From the NCBI GenBank assembly GCA_014607495.2, contig CP053169.1, forward strand, positions 1 through 64,000: 64,000 bases of DNA, read 5' to 3'. A program made the translations under genes and the position numbers. The notes beneath the pieces are model-generated. The model was not told the DNA's origin. It made no database searches and was given only the letters and a program-made list of their open reading frames with translations. This DNA comes from Carposina sasakii (lineage: Eukaryota; Arthropoda; Insecta; Lepidoptera; Carposinidae). Below, one piece after another: positions 1 through 13,215 of the stretch. Numbering within the stretch: the stretch's first letter is position 1; every line of letters begins with the position of its first letter.

Positions 1-3000
1 TGAATGCGATTTGTTAGAGCGTGTCTGAATCTACAGCTAATGGATGTTGAGCATACCTGACTTTGCCGAGTAGTGAAAGGAAATACGATGGTGACTCTAA
101 TAAACATGGTATACACACCATATTCTCTGTTTCCTTTATAGGATTGGAAAGTGTTGGTCAGCTCTGGTTTTTATTAATTCGCGGAACTATGCAAAACAAT
201 ATAGGCATTAAAAATGAAATTGTATTAGGCGTTACAATTCGGAAGTTCAAACATGTGGTGGGTGCACCCATAGTGAATATAGGCATTGTCAAAAACCAAA
301 AGTCTTGGTGCTGCTTCTGAAGATGACACGGCTGTAGGCAAAACCTGTAGAATACATTAAAAAAAATTAAAGGTTTTTTCGACGAATAGGCAGCCACGTA
401 TACGTGTACGTATTGCATGATAAAAGTACTCGTATTTACTCGTAGTTTCAAGGATCAGCGAAGTGTATAACGCTCGGTGATAAAGTAAAGGGCGAACCCT
501 ATTTAGAGATTTTATATTTCAACAAAATGTTTTATTTCTTTCGAATCTATCAGTCCGTGTACGGTTTCTCAATGGAATGGTAATGCGTTGACAAACACAC
601 GTGTTGTAAACACGCAGCCCACATCTGAAAGGGCTTGATTAGTGTCTCCATACCGTGTGTAATGAGAATGCAGTGCGTGACAAGCGATGTATGATACTGA
701 ATGTGACTGGATGTTCTGTTGTTACGAGGAATTTGTCTCTTTAGGCAGTTAATAAGAGTTTAGTGTGCTTATTAATTTGTTTGCTGTTTTTAACAGCATC
801 AGGAAAGAGTAAGTTATGAACAATTAGGTACAATTGAGATTAGCTACTTTCTTAGCAGTGAGTAGATAGTTTTTGGCCAATATAACTAATGGATATTATA
901 TTTTCAACATATGTATTTAAAATGTTAGGTTCTCAAAGGCCATTCAAATATCGCATCCATGCGTGCAAAATCTATGTGGTGCTGGTACAAAAGCGAAGCA
1001 ATCAGAGTTGTCACGGCTGACCGCGGGCGGCGCTGCATACAGTAATGTCCGTCTCTCGGTTATGTGACCCTGGTAGTTATATGCTACGTTTGAATATAAA
1101 AATTACTTGTTGAACGAACCGTTGAACTCAAAAACAAGTTGTCTTTTTAAAGTAAAAAAAAAAGTTTAATATAAATAATATGACTCTACATACGTGTGTG
1201 TTGTCATCGAATATCATAAAGTACACTAAAAATATTGACGTTATATAAGGGTATGTCCTTAGAGGCGTTCGTCAGTTCTCTCATTGAAGCCTTGACTGAG
1301 GAGGAGTACATAATATGCAATAATTTTAATGAGTTGTAAGATATTACACGTGCAGATAGGTAGGTACTAGAAAACAGCGTTATCAGCTCAAAGGTCAACA
1401 TAAAGGTTTTCCACGTTAGAATAAAGTTCTACACAGTATTATTATTGAATCTGTGATTTTACAGTAGCGGGTTAAAATCCGTGTACATATTCAAAAAGGT
1501 ATTTAATTTTTTATTCATTCCATAATTACATTTTATCCTATTACTTAAAACCTTTTCTATAAAAAATTCTGAAAGAAAGTTTATCCTTTATATTTACACA
1601 GAAGCGGGTTCTTAAAAACATAACAATAATTTTATTAAAACTTTTATGAAAAAAGGCTTTGATTTCGTATTCTTTTGACATTCTAATTAAGCACGCCGTG
1701 AATTTCCTTCGTTATTTAATTAATTCAAAGTAATTGGAAACGTAAAGCGGATATATCTAGGGAATTTTTTTTACGGCCCATCCTTACCGATTTCTTATTT
1801 TCTCTTCTCCTTGAGTAATTAGAATATTAGGTAAAATAATCATGTATTTATCTCATTCTATTTTTTATGACAGTAACAAAATTAAATTTTATGAGTCTTT
1901 CTTCATCTTAATTATGTGCATACTTTGACTTTATTTAAAAAAAATTAAATTATAAACATGTTACATTTATTTATAAAAACACTTAATCACTAGGTAACCG
2001 AAAACCCTTTGGGTTATCCGCCTAGTGCGGTCTATCCTCTATTTCGTCGGTTTACGTACCCCCAGCCTAAAAACGTACCTACGTTTATCTGTTATTTCTC
2101 TCATCATTCAAATAGTGTTGTTTTATTTTATTTCTATATTTATGTGTTTGTAAATATTGAATATTTCCTTGCAAAATGTCTACTTCTCGACGTAAAAGCT
2201 ACTTGTTAAGCATGTATACTCGTAGAGGTATAACAGTTTAAAAAAAACTATAATTAGATAAAAAAAAGGCTCTGACCGAAAAAATATTTATTTTACTTTC
2301 AAATGCAATCAACGTATAATGTTTCGATATTTACAAATAAAAAATGGTAAAACGAACCAGCCTGCATTAAAAATGATACATATTTACAGAAAATGTGGTA
2401 CGAAATAATATATATAATATCTATCTGCTTTCTCCTACCTGTATTATAAAATGAGTATACATTTGTCTAGTACAGATAATATAAAAAATATGCAAGATGG
2501 AATGATACTGTAATAGCTCGGTACTGACCGACGTTATTGCATTTGCAACGAATATGTAATGATAATGCCATGTACCAAAATCTATGTAAAAGCGGATCAT
2601 TGCTCGCTGATTTTCCCCGTAACTCACTGTGTAATATTATTACACCGCCTAATGTCGACCAACTTAAGTCAAACATTGTGTAATTTTGACAAACCTCCTA
2701 TACATTTTATAGGAACAGTATTCCCAAACTGAGTACAAACTTTAAACTTGACCCTACCATCCGCTCATCACAAAAACTCATCTCCCAAAAGCGCAATATA
2801 ATAGTCGAGTTCCCAACGAACATTAATGAGGCCAGAACAAACAAAACCGGGGGAGGTCCGGTTATTACACAGAGAAAGGACAACGAGGAGGTGGCGTAAT
2901 AATTTAATAACTCTCTTTCCATAAGTAAACTTACAAATCTACGGAAAAAATAACCTTGTGTAACTGGTTGTCTGATTCTGAGTTGAGTTGTATAATGAGG

Positions 3001-3004
3001 TATA
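1..3004. other. Non-coding AT-rich DNA, no gene seen
   Basis: Only short open frames occur here, with no recognisable domain and no codon pattern suggesting an exon. A GC-richer patch lies near 1000-1080. Apart from the hairpin near 1990 I see no repeat that I can name. Confidence 0.6.
1988..2027. repeat. Imperfect hairpin (two-part stem)
   Basis: CACTAGG at the left pairs with CCTAGTG at the right, and inside them TAACC pairs with GGTTA around an A/T-rich loop. The second arm has a 4-base bulge. Function unknown; it may be the remnant of a foldback element. Confidence 0.5.
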
Positions 3005-3110
3005 TGTCAAAAGCAGTAGCAATGTAATAGCGAAAATTATACAATTTCAAACTCCTTTGTGATTGCTGTTACGGAATACAAATTTTCGCTATCGCATTAA
3101 AGCATGGGCG
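3005..3110. repeat. Foldback MITE remnant, same family as 17558-17752
   Basis: The arms contain TAGCGAAAATT on the left and AATTTTCGCTATCGC on the right, flanking about 50 bp. The same arm motif and an internal CGTATTACG-like stretch occur in the better preserved copy near 17.6 kb. No coding capacity. Confidence 0.55.
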
Positions 3111-3329
3111 TTACACTCTGGGGACGAGACCACAATGGCAAAGGAACTTCTTTGTAGGGCAGGTTTTAACGTTGCTCATGCATTGGCATGACACTATGAC
3201 ACTAGTTCGTACAGATACGATGTTTTATTGGAATTAAGAGAAAACTTTGCAATTATTTCTATATACTTAACTTAATTTAGAAAAATGTATGACTTATAAC
3301 AATCAACGAACAAACGACTTACATATTGT

Positions 3330-3372
3330 AGTCCACTGTTAGACGTAGGCACACCACAAGGCTACTGCCACT
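3330..3372 (-). repeat. RTE 3'-end scrap
   Basis: On the minus strand this reads like the conserved RTE 3' end (GCCTACGTC..CAGTGGACT), as seen intact near 34.05 and 41.15 kb. Only about 40 bp survive. Confidence 0.45.
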
Positions 3373-4004
3373 GGGGGATTTTTTAATAAAATTAAAAAAT
3401 AAAACCTTTAATAATCGCATCTTACGATACACACGGCCAGTCATGGGATGGTGCTATTCTACTCTGCGAACATGACACTTTAATGTTTAGCCTCTATGAT
3501 GGGACAGTATAGAAACATACATTATGAACTGATATACATACCTTTTCACCTTCGCTGTTTTATGAAAATAATGTCGCCATTACCCAGTTAGCGGAACGGT
3601 ACATGGACTAAGATAAATGTTATCTATGTGATTTGTTCATATATTCCCCTCCTATATATTCTTCCTTCACGATTATTGCCGCTTTCGGAACTTTCTACAA
3701 CCTATTAAATATTTAACGTCCATTTTCGATATTAATTTTAGTTCACTTTTAAATAATTGAAAGTATAACCTCGTCGACTTTTCCGTTCATCTGTTACAAA
3801 GTTTGACGAAGCTATACCTACCATTGTTTATGAACTTTATTGCTATCTAATAGAAATATGGTTGGAAAATTCTTTTTTTATTCTTTATTGCACATACATA
3901 AAAAGAAATATGGCATACAACATTAAAGAAGAGATGCATGTACAATGGCAATAAAATTGTGTGTAATAAAACATAATATAATACATAGAAACGGCTGTGT
4001 TCAG
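3373..4004. other. Non-coding DNA, nothing recognised
   Basis: AT-rich sequence with stops in all frames and no repeat that I recognise. Confidence 0.5.
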
Positions 4005-4196
4005 AATGGGGGTAGCCAGAACTGTAGGATCATAGAGGAGATCCCACAGCCACGTTTGGCATAGCGGGAACAGATGTAATTGATCAGTGACAAGTTGCTA
4101 GCTTATCACCTGAGATAATACCTCAGTTCCTTAGTCGACGTTTACGATATGCACAGAAGGAGGTGCAGCTGATGTATTCTAAGGAAATGTAATGTG
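4005..4196 (+). repeat. Family X repeat, near full-length copy
   Basis: Best plus-strand example of a ~200-bp repeat seen about 19 times in the window. Landmarks in order: CGGCTGTGTTC, a block GGATCATAGAGGAGATCCCA, CACGTTTGGCATAGCGGG, GTGACAAGTTGCTAGC, a TTCCTTAGTCGAC block, and GGAGGTGCAGCTGATGTATT. It has no open frame, no clear inverted ends and no obvious tRNA boxes. Class unknown. Confidence 0.75.
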
Positions 4197-4249
4197 ATAG
4201 GTAAATAAAATAATGTAAAAATGCACTTGACAACACAGCCCGATGATCT

Positions 4250-4345
4250 TGATACCCTGTTGCCTGCAGCATTTACGATAGGTCCCTGGTTTGAATCGTT
4301 TTTACTTTACACAACACATTAGAATAGTGTTTATAAATAAATGTT
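4250..4345 (+). repeat. Degenerate SINE-B copy
   Basis: Contains a decayed tRNA-like B box (GGTCCCTGGTTTGAATCG) preceded by a TTGCCTGCAGCA stretch matching the SINE-B head at 60.2-60.43 kb. The 3' part is badly decayed. Confidence 0.4.
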
Positions 4346-5876
4346 ATCTGTGTGTGTTGCGGTTTGGTACCTAGCAGATGTTGTACGTGATACTTTTATG
4401 GCATTTTATATCAAAGTACACGTAAACCTAGAGCATCTAATTACAAAGGGAGTTTTATTTTAGCTGAGGTCTCCAGGGCCCAAGAGATCCCCAGACCGCA
4501 GTCTGCGGCCACACAGGCCCGCTCTGCGAAGCTTTTAATTTAATTATCTGTTGGACCTTAGCAACGAGTTCATTTTGTGGATTTGGTAAGTAAACAGTAG
4601 AGATATTTTAAATCTTTTGTATGTGTTGTGAATACTTATTTTATGGCCTTTATTAAATAAGTTATGATTTGGTAAAGAGTAATTGGTGATTTAGAAAATC
4701 TAATTATAATTAGATGCTAAGGCACAAGTTATTTTAACAAAGATATATAGAGGTTCGTATCCTCCAATTGGAAGCCAACGAACATCTATGCAAAACGATG
4801 TTAATCGTTCTGGATTGTCATAGCAAACCGAAAGATGTGAAGAAAATTGTGTGAATTACAAATGGCAACCTAGCGGTATACATACAAATCTAGAATGGGC
4901 CAAATTAGGAACAAGGCAAAGGAACAAACCCTCGGCAACTTCTGGCCGTTTATCTATTCCACCCTTGACTCGTGAGATAATTATACGAGCACGACACGAG
5001 GCCAATTAAAATGATAATTAGAGTGTCGCCAAGACGTTACGGGAGGAAAACTAGATTGAACGGTATGGAGGCTGGGATCTGTGGGATGCTTTTTAAGAAA
5101 AGATAAATAGACACGAAATAGGTAGAAAATTGGCCAAGTACAAAGACTGTTTATAAAAAAAATCAGTATTGTTAGTCTGTTGTATGGAAAAACTGAAATA
5201 TTCTAATTTGGAAGAAATGAAAACGAGTATCTTAGCATTTATTACAATAATGTGTATTGTACCTATAGGGGATTTCATTAGAGTATAATTATTATTGTAG
5301 TAAACATTAGCAAATTTTACTCTTACGTCAAAGGTTTGGAATCTGAAACAATATAAATTTCCAAATAAATTAGTAATTCCCGAATATAATTATATTAGGT
5401 ATGTACTTATATTTCATCTACCATTTAGTCCTACGAACAGAGCTCGTATATCGGTATCATCTAAAAACAAAATATTCTTTCATACAGAATACATTTCGGT
5501 AATATAATCACTTTGTTCACAAAGAAAATTGTTTTGTCATGAAAAATATTTCATCCTGTCGTTTTGAAGAGGTCTAAGGTCTATTTAATGGAAAAATAAT
5601 TGAGTTTGCGAAATGCCAATAAAATGAAATGTCTTCTTCAATATGCTTATGTAACGATATAAACGTTATACAAGATCATTTACTATGGTTATATTTGATT
5701 ACTTATATATTATTCAAAGCGGTTTGAAGTTTCATACTTAGAGTGTATTTCGAAATAGAAGTTAGGAATCGAGTGGCTTTAAGTATGATATAAAGGAAGT
5801 AGTGGGATTAGATCTTGTGCTGATTCGGCAAGGCTATCACGTAACTTAGGTAATACGCAAATAAGGTAATAACCCT
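4346..5876. other. Non-coding DNA, no gene seen
   Basis: No recognisable coding region. The stretch 4920-5050 is less AT-biased and looks non-repetitive, so it could be conserved non-coding sequence, but nothing in it proves that. Confidence 0.5.
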
Positions 5877-6110
5877 GCGGGACTTCACTAGAATATAATC
5901 ACCTGCATCTCCTTCTATGTATGTCGCAAGTGTCCTACAAGTTATTCCTCTATGGTACAAGAGTATTCAGGGATGTTCTCTCAGACGATAAGCTAGCAAC
6001 TTGATCTTACATAATGACCCCTCTATGCAAAACGTGGTGGGATTTCTCTCGTGATCCTGCAGTCCTAGGTACCTACTTTATTTTGGAAACACATCCATGG
6101 AGCTATACCC
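5877..6110 (-). repeat. Family X repeat copy
   Basis: Minus-strand copy: CACCTGCATCTCCTTC at the left, CTCAGACGATAAGCTAGCAAC in the middle, GCAAAACGTGGTGGGA and GATCCTGCAG at the right. It contains the motif ATTCCTCTATGG, which is also half of the hairpin at 25.55 kb. Confidence 0.65.
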
Positions 6111-7615
6111 GTGAAACTCTAGATCATATTGTTCATATTTACTCATGCATCCCACAGTCGAACGGCGCAAGCAGTTTTGTGGGACGTTGTATCTAGTTTT
6201 AAGTTTTTGTAATGAATATAGAATAAATAAATAAATAACGTGTTTATGTGTGTAAATATAAAGTAGGTACACTATTTACTTATTGATAACACAATGTCCC
6301 CAATAAATTAGTATACATAATTTTTCCTCACGTGACTCATTCCCCGGAGGTACATCAGCATAAGTCGAGCTAAGCGGTTGATGAATGCCTCTCATTACGA
6401 ATGGCCGAACTCCCCTGATTCTCGATGACGGATCGCCGCCATATTTTGTTCACGTCTATTTTTCTGGCGGAATTAATTTGTTTAGCTTTTTAATATTCCA
6501 GCGGTTTGAGGGGAAGTGAGGAAAAGGGTTCGGGCATTTTTTATATGGAGCTTGGCTTAAGATGACCCACTTTTTAATAGTTAATAATACTATAGTTCAG
6601 TCTTCTACCGCCCTACGTAAGGGAAACGCGTAAGTTGCTTAATATCAGTCACGATGGCGGTCAAATGTTTGCCTAGCTAATTGTAATTGTATTGAGAAAG
6701 AGAAGTGGAGATTTAAGTATTACTGTAGTCTATCTGATAGACTCTATCACACACGACATCTCTTTCTGTTTATGTGAAAAAAGAATGATGGTTTATTAAT
6801 TTGCGGAGAAATATGTACCTAACAATACCTACACCTACGACCTTTTTAGTCACTTGCTACATTTTTGGCGAAACATATTATTTCTGATGTAACAATAAAT
6901 AGCTTTATTGTTCCACGATTAAAACAAATAAAAAATAATTTCATTTAATTTACTTTATTTCAAGACGGACGCGCTCTGTGCCTAAGTTGTCTTATACCCT
7001 TTACTGTTATTAGTGTTAACAGGTTTCTTACGAGAATTCAAAATTATACAAATTAAATTCTCAGCGATTTTGAAAACAAACTTGAAAATTAAATTAAACA
7101 TCTCTATAATTAAGGTAAACGTCCTTTAGTGGTCCAGTTAGCCGCTAATTGTTGGGAAGTTCCCGCTAAATGAGCCGCTTGAGTTCAACTTTGCACGTCT
7201 ACCCTACGCGGCGCATACTAAGAGAGGCAAACTGTTTTTAATTATGTAACTTAAACAAACCGAGAGGGTTGTGCTCACAGAGTCACGGAATGTACCCGAT
7301 TAATATAACTACGTAGTTAGTGGACGTCTGCGACTCGAAGAATGAAAATGATTATTTATTTGATTATTATATTATAATAAGTAAGTAAGAAATACTAAAG
7401 CCAAAAAAATTAATCCTGTCAGCGTAAACAGAATAAGATACATAATGTCGAAATTAAAAATCCCAAGTAAAAATGTGTTTAATTTCTTGGTAAACTATTC
7501 CAAAAAGATTAACATGTTGTTCATGCAAACTGTACAATTTTAGTAGGCCAGAAAATACGCATCTCTATTTGCTACCAGTGCTCAGATACGTTACTAACGT
7601 ACTGTATGTACGAGT
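6111..7615. other. Non-coding DNA, no gene seen
   Basis: No open frame with a recognisable product. 6300-6560 and 7120-7210 are non-repetitive and of more even base composition than their surroundings, and are the likelier places for regulatory sequence if this is an intron. Confidence 0.5.
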
Positions 7616-7935
7616 ATCTATCTATATTATAGATAGATAATAAAATTGTATGGGTGAGTGTAAAAGAAAGAAATCTCTAGTTACAAATAGGCTCAGCTAA
7701 TTTTATGTTTATTTTTGTGTATGAACTATATAAAAAAAGTCATGTTAGTTACAATATATTTCATAACTCAGGAATGGCTACACCGATTTGGTTGAAAATT
7801 TGAGGAGGTAGCGTAGAACGATGAGACGGACACAGGATACTGTTTATCCCGGGAAAATATTTTTTATCCCGGATAATTTCAACATTTTATTTTATCTGCA
7901 GTGCATACGCGGATGGAGTCGCAGGCGTCCACTAG
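7616..7935 (+). mobile_element. Helitron-like non-autonomous element (CTAG family)
   Basis: The 3' end GCGTCCACTAG is followed by T, and the body contains paired ATCCCGGGA and ATCCCGGAT motifs found in all family members. The 5' end is estimated at a TCTATATTATAG-like start. No coding capacity. Diverged from the copies at 36.8 and 50.0 kb. Confidence 0.55.
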
Positions 7936-9010
7936 TATTGAATAAAGACAAACAGATTTTACAATCGACTGGTTTGAATATTTAATTCTATTGGGCGTTT
8001 TTGAAGGCTTTTTAATAATCAGGATAATCTTCGCGAGGAAGGAGGAGGCAGACACAATCCTACTGCGAACTCGGATAGCACGTTTGCGAGATTTTGTAAA
8101 AATAATAAATAAATACTTTACACCCTATGAATAATGAGTTTATACCATTCTATGTTATTTTAGCACGTTTCTTCTAATAAGTATGGTTTTACAGGTGCAA
8201 AATATTTCTGAGTTATTATAGAGTACTTAATAAATTATAATATGTATAATAAGTAGGTCAAATTATTTACAGCTTAAAATGACTTCAGTAAAAGTTAAAT
8301 AACTTAATACATTGGCCTACATAATAATTTCGAATTTCAGTAGATTGCATTCATCTAGCGATTATTATTAAATTTGTTAATTGGATTTTAAACTTGAGAT
8401 AGATAATAGAGTTTTATAAATCGTTTCGGAGTTGCTTCCGTAAGGCAATACTGCGTCATTTTGATGTCTTGTCTTAGTCGGTTACATGGACAAAAATTAA
8501 AAAGAGATAGGCAATGTGGACCAGCAGGTGTAGCATGAGAGAGGAGCTAGTCACGTCTAATCGTCAAATCGACACATTTATATACTGAATGGTTATGTTA
8601 TGGTAATGGAATAGGTTCGGTTAGTACCAACTGTCATGTCACCTACGTACGCCCCCGTAACCTACCATAAAGTTTGACACACAGGACGCTAACCATTTAA
8701 CGCTAATAATTAACGTCTACTCTCGCAATAATAGTATTTAAAAGTTATCGCATTCTCATTAGAATTTGATCCGAATCTCGTTACGGTTCGAATGATTTCC
8801 GTGTGATTGGAAAAGGGTTGGGCTCATCAGTGAAGGGTCCACTTAATGATCTAATGAGTTTAGTTTCGTGTTGACAGACTCCCCCCCCTCCTCTTGTCCC
8901 TTCCTCCCTTTACACATCACTGGTCAATGTATGCGGGCGGGACAAATAAAATACCTAAATTGATGAACTAGTGTAACTAACTTCGTTCACAGGAATCATT
9001 TTTAACAAAA
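7936..9010. other. Non-coding DNA, no gene seen
   Basis: No recognisable coding or repeat content. A C-rich run occurs near 8881, and 8750-8880 has even base composition. Confidence 0.5.
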
Positions 9011-9105
9011 ATTATATATGCAAAACGTGGCCGTGGAACGTCCTTTATGAACCTGCAGTTCTGTCAACCTCATGTCCGGAATGCAGCCGTGTGTGTATAC
9101 TATAA
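9011..9105 (-). repeat. Family X repeat, partial
   Basis: Minus-strand fragment with TATGCAAAACGTGGCCGTGG, ACCTGCAGTTCTG and GCAGCCGTGTGTG, the block at one end of the family X consensus. Confidence 0.6.
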
Positions 9106-9629
9106 CATAATATAATATAGTACGAGTAGTCGACCAATCGCATAGGGTCGTTTTACATCACGTCATCACAATACAACGTGATTGGTCGATCCTGAAACGT
9201 GAACGTGACTTTTCCATACATAATATCATTTTACACGGTGCAGGTAGTTATTCTATCTTTACTCCACAGTTATTTATTTTAAGGATGAAGTCTCAGTTCG
9301 CGAGATATCTTATAGTAGTGTACGAGCAATTTGACATATTACTATGTTCTAAGCTCAGCATCGCATATAAAATACATAATAAACCTGAGTGTACCGCAGT
9401 GTTTGAGAAATGTACACAAGAGTTAGCTCTTACAGTAACGTAGAATGTATTTCCACATCAGGGAAGAGGTGACATATCTCATTTTTTGTGTCTTAAGATA
9501 GAAAACGTACCTTTTCTTCAGAGAAAATAATTTATAGTATAAAGGATTTTACATATACCTACAATCCTATAATTTATTTAAATAATAATATTCAAGACGC
9601 TTCACCACGCCACGGTCTTTATATACCTA
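9106..9629. other. Non-coding DNA with a small inverted repeat
   Basis: CGACCAATC near 9129 is mirrored by GATTGGTCG near 9180, forming a short foldback around 45 bp. No gene seen. Confidence 0.45.
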
Positions 9630-9860
9630 CTAGTGGACGCCCGCGACTTCGTCCGCGGGGACTGCAGAAAAAACAAAATGTCGAAATGTCGCAAAAACAA
9701 AATTATCCGGGATAAAAATATTTTTCCGGGATAAAAAGTAGCCTATTTGTAATCCAGGGTGTCGGCTAACTCCATACCGAATTTTATTAATATCGCTCCA
9801 ACCGTTTTTACGTGAAAGAGTAACAAATATCCATCCATCCATCCATCAATAAATATAGTG
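9630..9860 (-). mobile_element. Helitron-like element (CTAG family), diverged copy
   Basis: Starts on the plus strand with CTAGTGGACGCCCGCGAC, which is the family 3' end read backwards. It holds the ATCCGGGAT and TTCCGGGAT motifs and TAGCCTATTTG, and runs out in an (ATCC)n stretch near 9830-9845. The far end is uncertain. Confidence 0.55.
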
Positions 9861-11654
9861 AGTCACTTATCTACACATAACTAAGGGCAGGTTTTTCCAA
9901 TGGTCAGATAGATCTATATTGACTGTCTGTCTCTGTCTTGATTGTAAACAAAATGTTTATTTATCTTCTCAAAACAATAAAGTTGTAATGTTATTTTTTA
10001 TTAATTAACCTTACAAAATAATAGAAATACATTATGCAAATTGTTCATTAGTTAGAACTATCTGCGCATTAAAAATCTGCCCTAAACCACTTAATCTTAA
10101 TAACAAATAGTTAGCTCCACTAGCAAACCCAGTCTTGTCTCAAATACTTCTATTGGGTTTTAATAATAAATATAAAATATTGCTGCATTTATGCAATGAA
10201 AAGTAGAGAAAACACTTGGAAGAATTAAAATTGCATCTCGAGCGGTACTCTCTAATATTAGGTGGTCTGTCAGACAAATTCTGCTAATTTATTTATATTG
10301 CATTGCAACCGATGTTTTTCCTGAAACCACAACAAGAGAATATTATTATATGTGTTTATGGTTATTATGTGTTTGGTAACTGTTTTTCTGTATAAAATGC
10401 ATGTGCATAATAAAAAATAGGTATATGACTAGGTAAGATTCAACACTTAACAATGTTTTAAAATAAGAGCTTATTTGTATCCATTCAGTACTTAAAATCT
10501 TTTAATTAATACGCCCTAATCCATCACATAAAATTCTGAAAATATGAAAAGAGCTGACATCACCAGCGCGGAGTACTTCAGACCCGAATGCAGTTTTGCG
10601 GAAATAAATTAGTAGAACTGACCAATAGTCTCAACCTCGAGTTCGGAAGGTCAACGAGTAAGCTCACAGAAAACAAGAATGCGACGGAATATTTCTACTC
10701 TAGTTCCTTCTTACAAGCATTTTGAGGTTGTCATGCAAAAAACACTGGATAAAGATTCTTTCTTTCTGTAAATTGACGTCACAATTTTATGAATGTTTGT
10801 ATTATAAATGTTGAAGATTGCTTTTCTCTGTCGGTATCTACTAGTAATTACTATGTTCTGTCTAATCTAACTAATTCCTCATAGTTTAGTGCCAAAGCAC
10901 GAATGTGAATAACGAAAAAATTCGTACAACGACCTTTTATAATTCAATTCATAATCCATCTCTTCTTCTTTTACCGTCTCTATCACATCGAGGTTACTTA
11001 CGAGTGTAAGTACATACAATGTTAAGTTTAGTGGCAGAGATAAAACTAAAGGGTTATTGCACGAAATTATTCGTAATCCATGTCCACTTTACAGACGAAT
11101 ATGCCAGCTTAGGTACTACTTACATTAAGTACTGAACACGTGCACGACTCTCACCTACTAAACTATTTGCCCACTGGCTAGCTACCCAATGAAAATGCAG
11201 TACACCACACTGGCCAGCGAGACAAGTGTACACTAAATGTGGTCTCCAACTGAATGGATACCGCGACCCGGTCACTCATTCACTCACTCGGTCGCTGCGG
11301 TTCACATTGTCTTTTGTTCTCGCATGCGACCGTATGAACAGCGCTCGTAAATATGTCGCACGCAGTGTCGACGGTGCGAATTTCGACATAAATTAAATTT
11401 TAGAGGTAATACATGATTACTGTTTCGCAAATAACCTAAAGCTAATAAAACTGTGACCGTAAATATTGTCGATCTATTTTATCCGACTACGGTGAGCCCG
11501 AAAGAACAGGTTATGGTTTTAGCAGTCCACGACTTTATGTGTAACAGATAACGGCTAAACTATCAAATCAATTTAAATATGTTTTATTTAGTATGTGTTT
11601 TTGTGATTATGAATTAAAATTACATAAAAACCTTAAATTTCACCCATATTACAT
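9861..11654. other. Non-coding DNA with a CpG-richer patch
   Basis: No recognisable coding sequence. About 11100-11400 is GC- and CpG-richer and non-repetitive, with repeated CACTCA motifs (CTCATTCACTCACTCGG). It could be a promoter or an unspliced 5' exon, but I see no confirming core promoter arrangement or open frame. Confidence 0.4.
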
Positions 11655-11850
11655 CAGCAGCATCTTCTATCGTACATGTCGTACGAGTCGACTCAGGGAC
11701 TCAGTCTCGGAGATGACCTAGCACTCGTCACTGATCTCCCTAGCTACATCTGTCTACATCTGGCCTCACTATGCTAAACGTGGCTGTAGGATGTCCTTCA
11801 CGATCCTACACTTCTAGTTACCCCATTTTAGGAATACATCCATGTATATG
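11655..11850 (-). repeat. Family X repeat copy
   Basis: Minus-strand copy with GCAGCATCTTCT, ACATGTCGTACGAGTCGACT, TATGCTAAACGTGGCTGTAG and TTCTAGTTACCCCATTTT in the family order. Confidence 0.65.
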
Positions 11851-12954
11851 TAAATAAAGATTTCTGGGTCAGTGAGTACTAATATTAATATGGTTCACAA
11901 CACAACCGCTATGGCCGCGTATTCAATAACATTGACAACCGCCAATATCGAGTCAGTTGATAGAGTGGCTTAGTGATGGATGGATTGCTTTACAGTGGTA
12001 GCACCTGACATAAGCTATTCCATTTCAATTATAACTTGTATTACTACTAGGGCCTGCCCACGACTATATATTCATTCTTTCATCAAATGAGTCAATGATT
12101 TTTAAGACTAACACGTTCTCACTCAATCCAGTGCCAGTTTTACGGAAACTGGGTCGGTCACGTTAGTTATATGTACCTAAACACTTTCTAGGTCTACCTA
12201 GAAAGGTGGGCTAGAAGTAAAAGTTCAGTGATTAGATCCTCGCCTGAGAGAACGTCCGTTGTCTATCTTGCGACATGCACGGAAAGAAAAACAGCTGAAG
12301 TATTCTAAGCCCCGAAACCTCGCAGGTCCAGTTAATAAAAATGCAAATAATAGTGATTTTTTATAACTTAACCAACACATACGTATGACAAGGAAAATGT
12401 ACTCCATTACTTATGGTCATCGTTGACACCTTTATCGTAACGCTCGTAAAAGCGTCCATTATTTATGTCATTTCATTTCCATCGCTCTTTAAGATATATA
12501 GTTTGGTTTCAATGGATACCGTACATTTATATTATTTGGTAAACAAATAAGTCATTGGCATAGATAGAGCATTAAACTAACCGGAGAGACATTTTTACCT
12601 AATCCTTGTTAACAGTCTATTTCTGACAGTTTGCTCTTCTCACATGCCTTAAAATATAAACTATTTTTGAAATTGGGTGATTATTTTGAATGTACACATG
12701 AACGAATTTGGTTTTACACATTTATCAATGCGTGATTTCTTTTGTATTGATACATACAAATAATCACGCCTTTATCCCTTATGAGGTATTTGTATTGATA
12801 GATAAAGATTTTCATAAAAGTATCAACTAATCGGCATCTTACGGCCGATAATAGTTATGTACCTACTAGATGAATAATTAATAACTAGATTATTTGTTAC
12901 AATCTGTGAATTTGATCTTGTACTAAATATCAATCTAAATTATATACATTGCAC
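11851..12954. other. Non-coding DNA with a family X fragment
   Basis: A partial plus-strand family X copy lies at about 12205-12312 (GCCTGAGAGAACGTCC, GCGACATGCACGGAA, AGTATTCTAAGCCCCG). The rest is AT-rich with no gene recognised. Confidence 0.5.
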
Positions 12955-13215
12955 TTGACTGAAGCGGTGATAGCCCAATCTTTAAGACGTGCTCTTTTCA
13001 GTCGAAAGGCATAAGTTCGATCCCTGTCACAGGCCTGTATGTACCACTGAATTTATTTGGTCCCGGACCCGTTTGATGATTGCAGTTGACTGAAAATGCC
13101 TGAACTCAGTATTTTTCATGCAAAAGTCACTTTTCACCTCGTTTGTTGGAACGTCTGATAGGTTATATGCACTTTGAGGTGACCGGACATGAAAACGGCC
13201 CTCTAACCAGACGTT
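12955..13215 (+). repeat. Possible tRNA-headed SINE (third type)
   Basis: TGATAGCCCAATCTTTAAG resembles a polymerase III A box and AAGTTCGATCCCTG a B box about 45 bp downstream. The spacing fits a decayed tRNA-like head followed by a non-tRNA body. No second copy was found in the window, so the right boundary is a guess. Confidence 0.35.
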
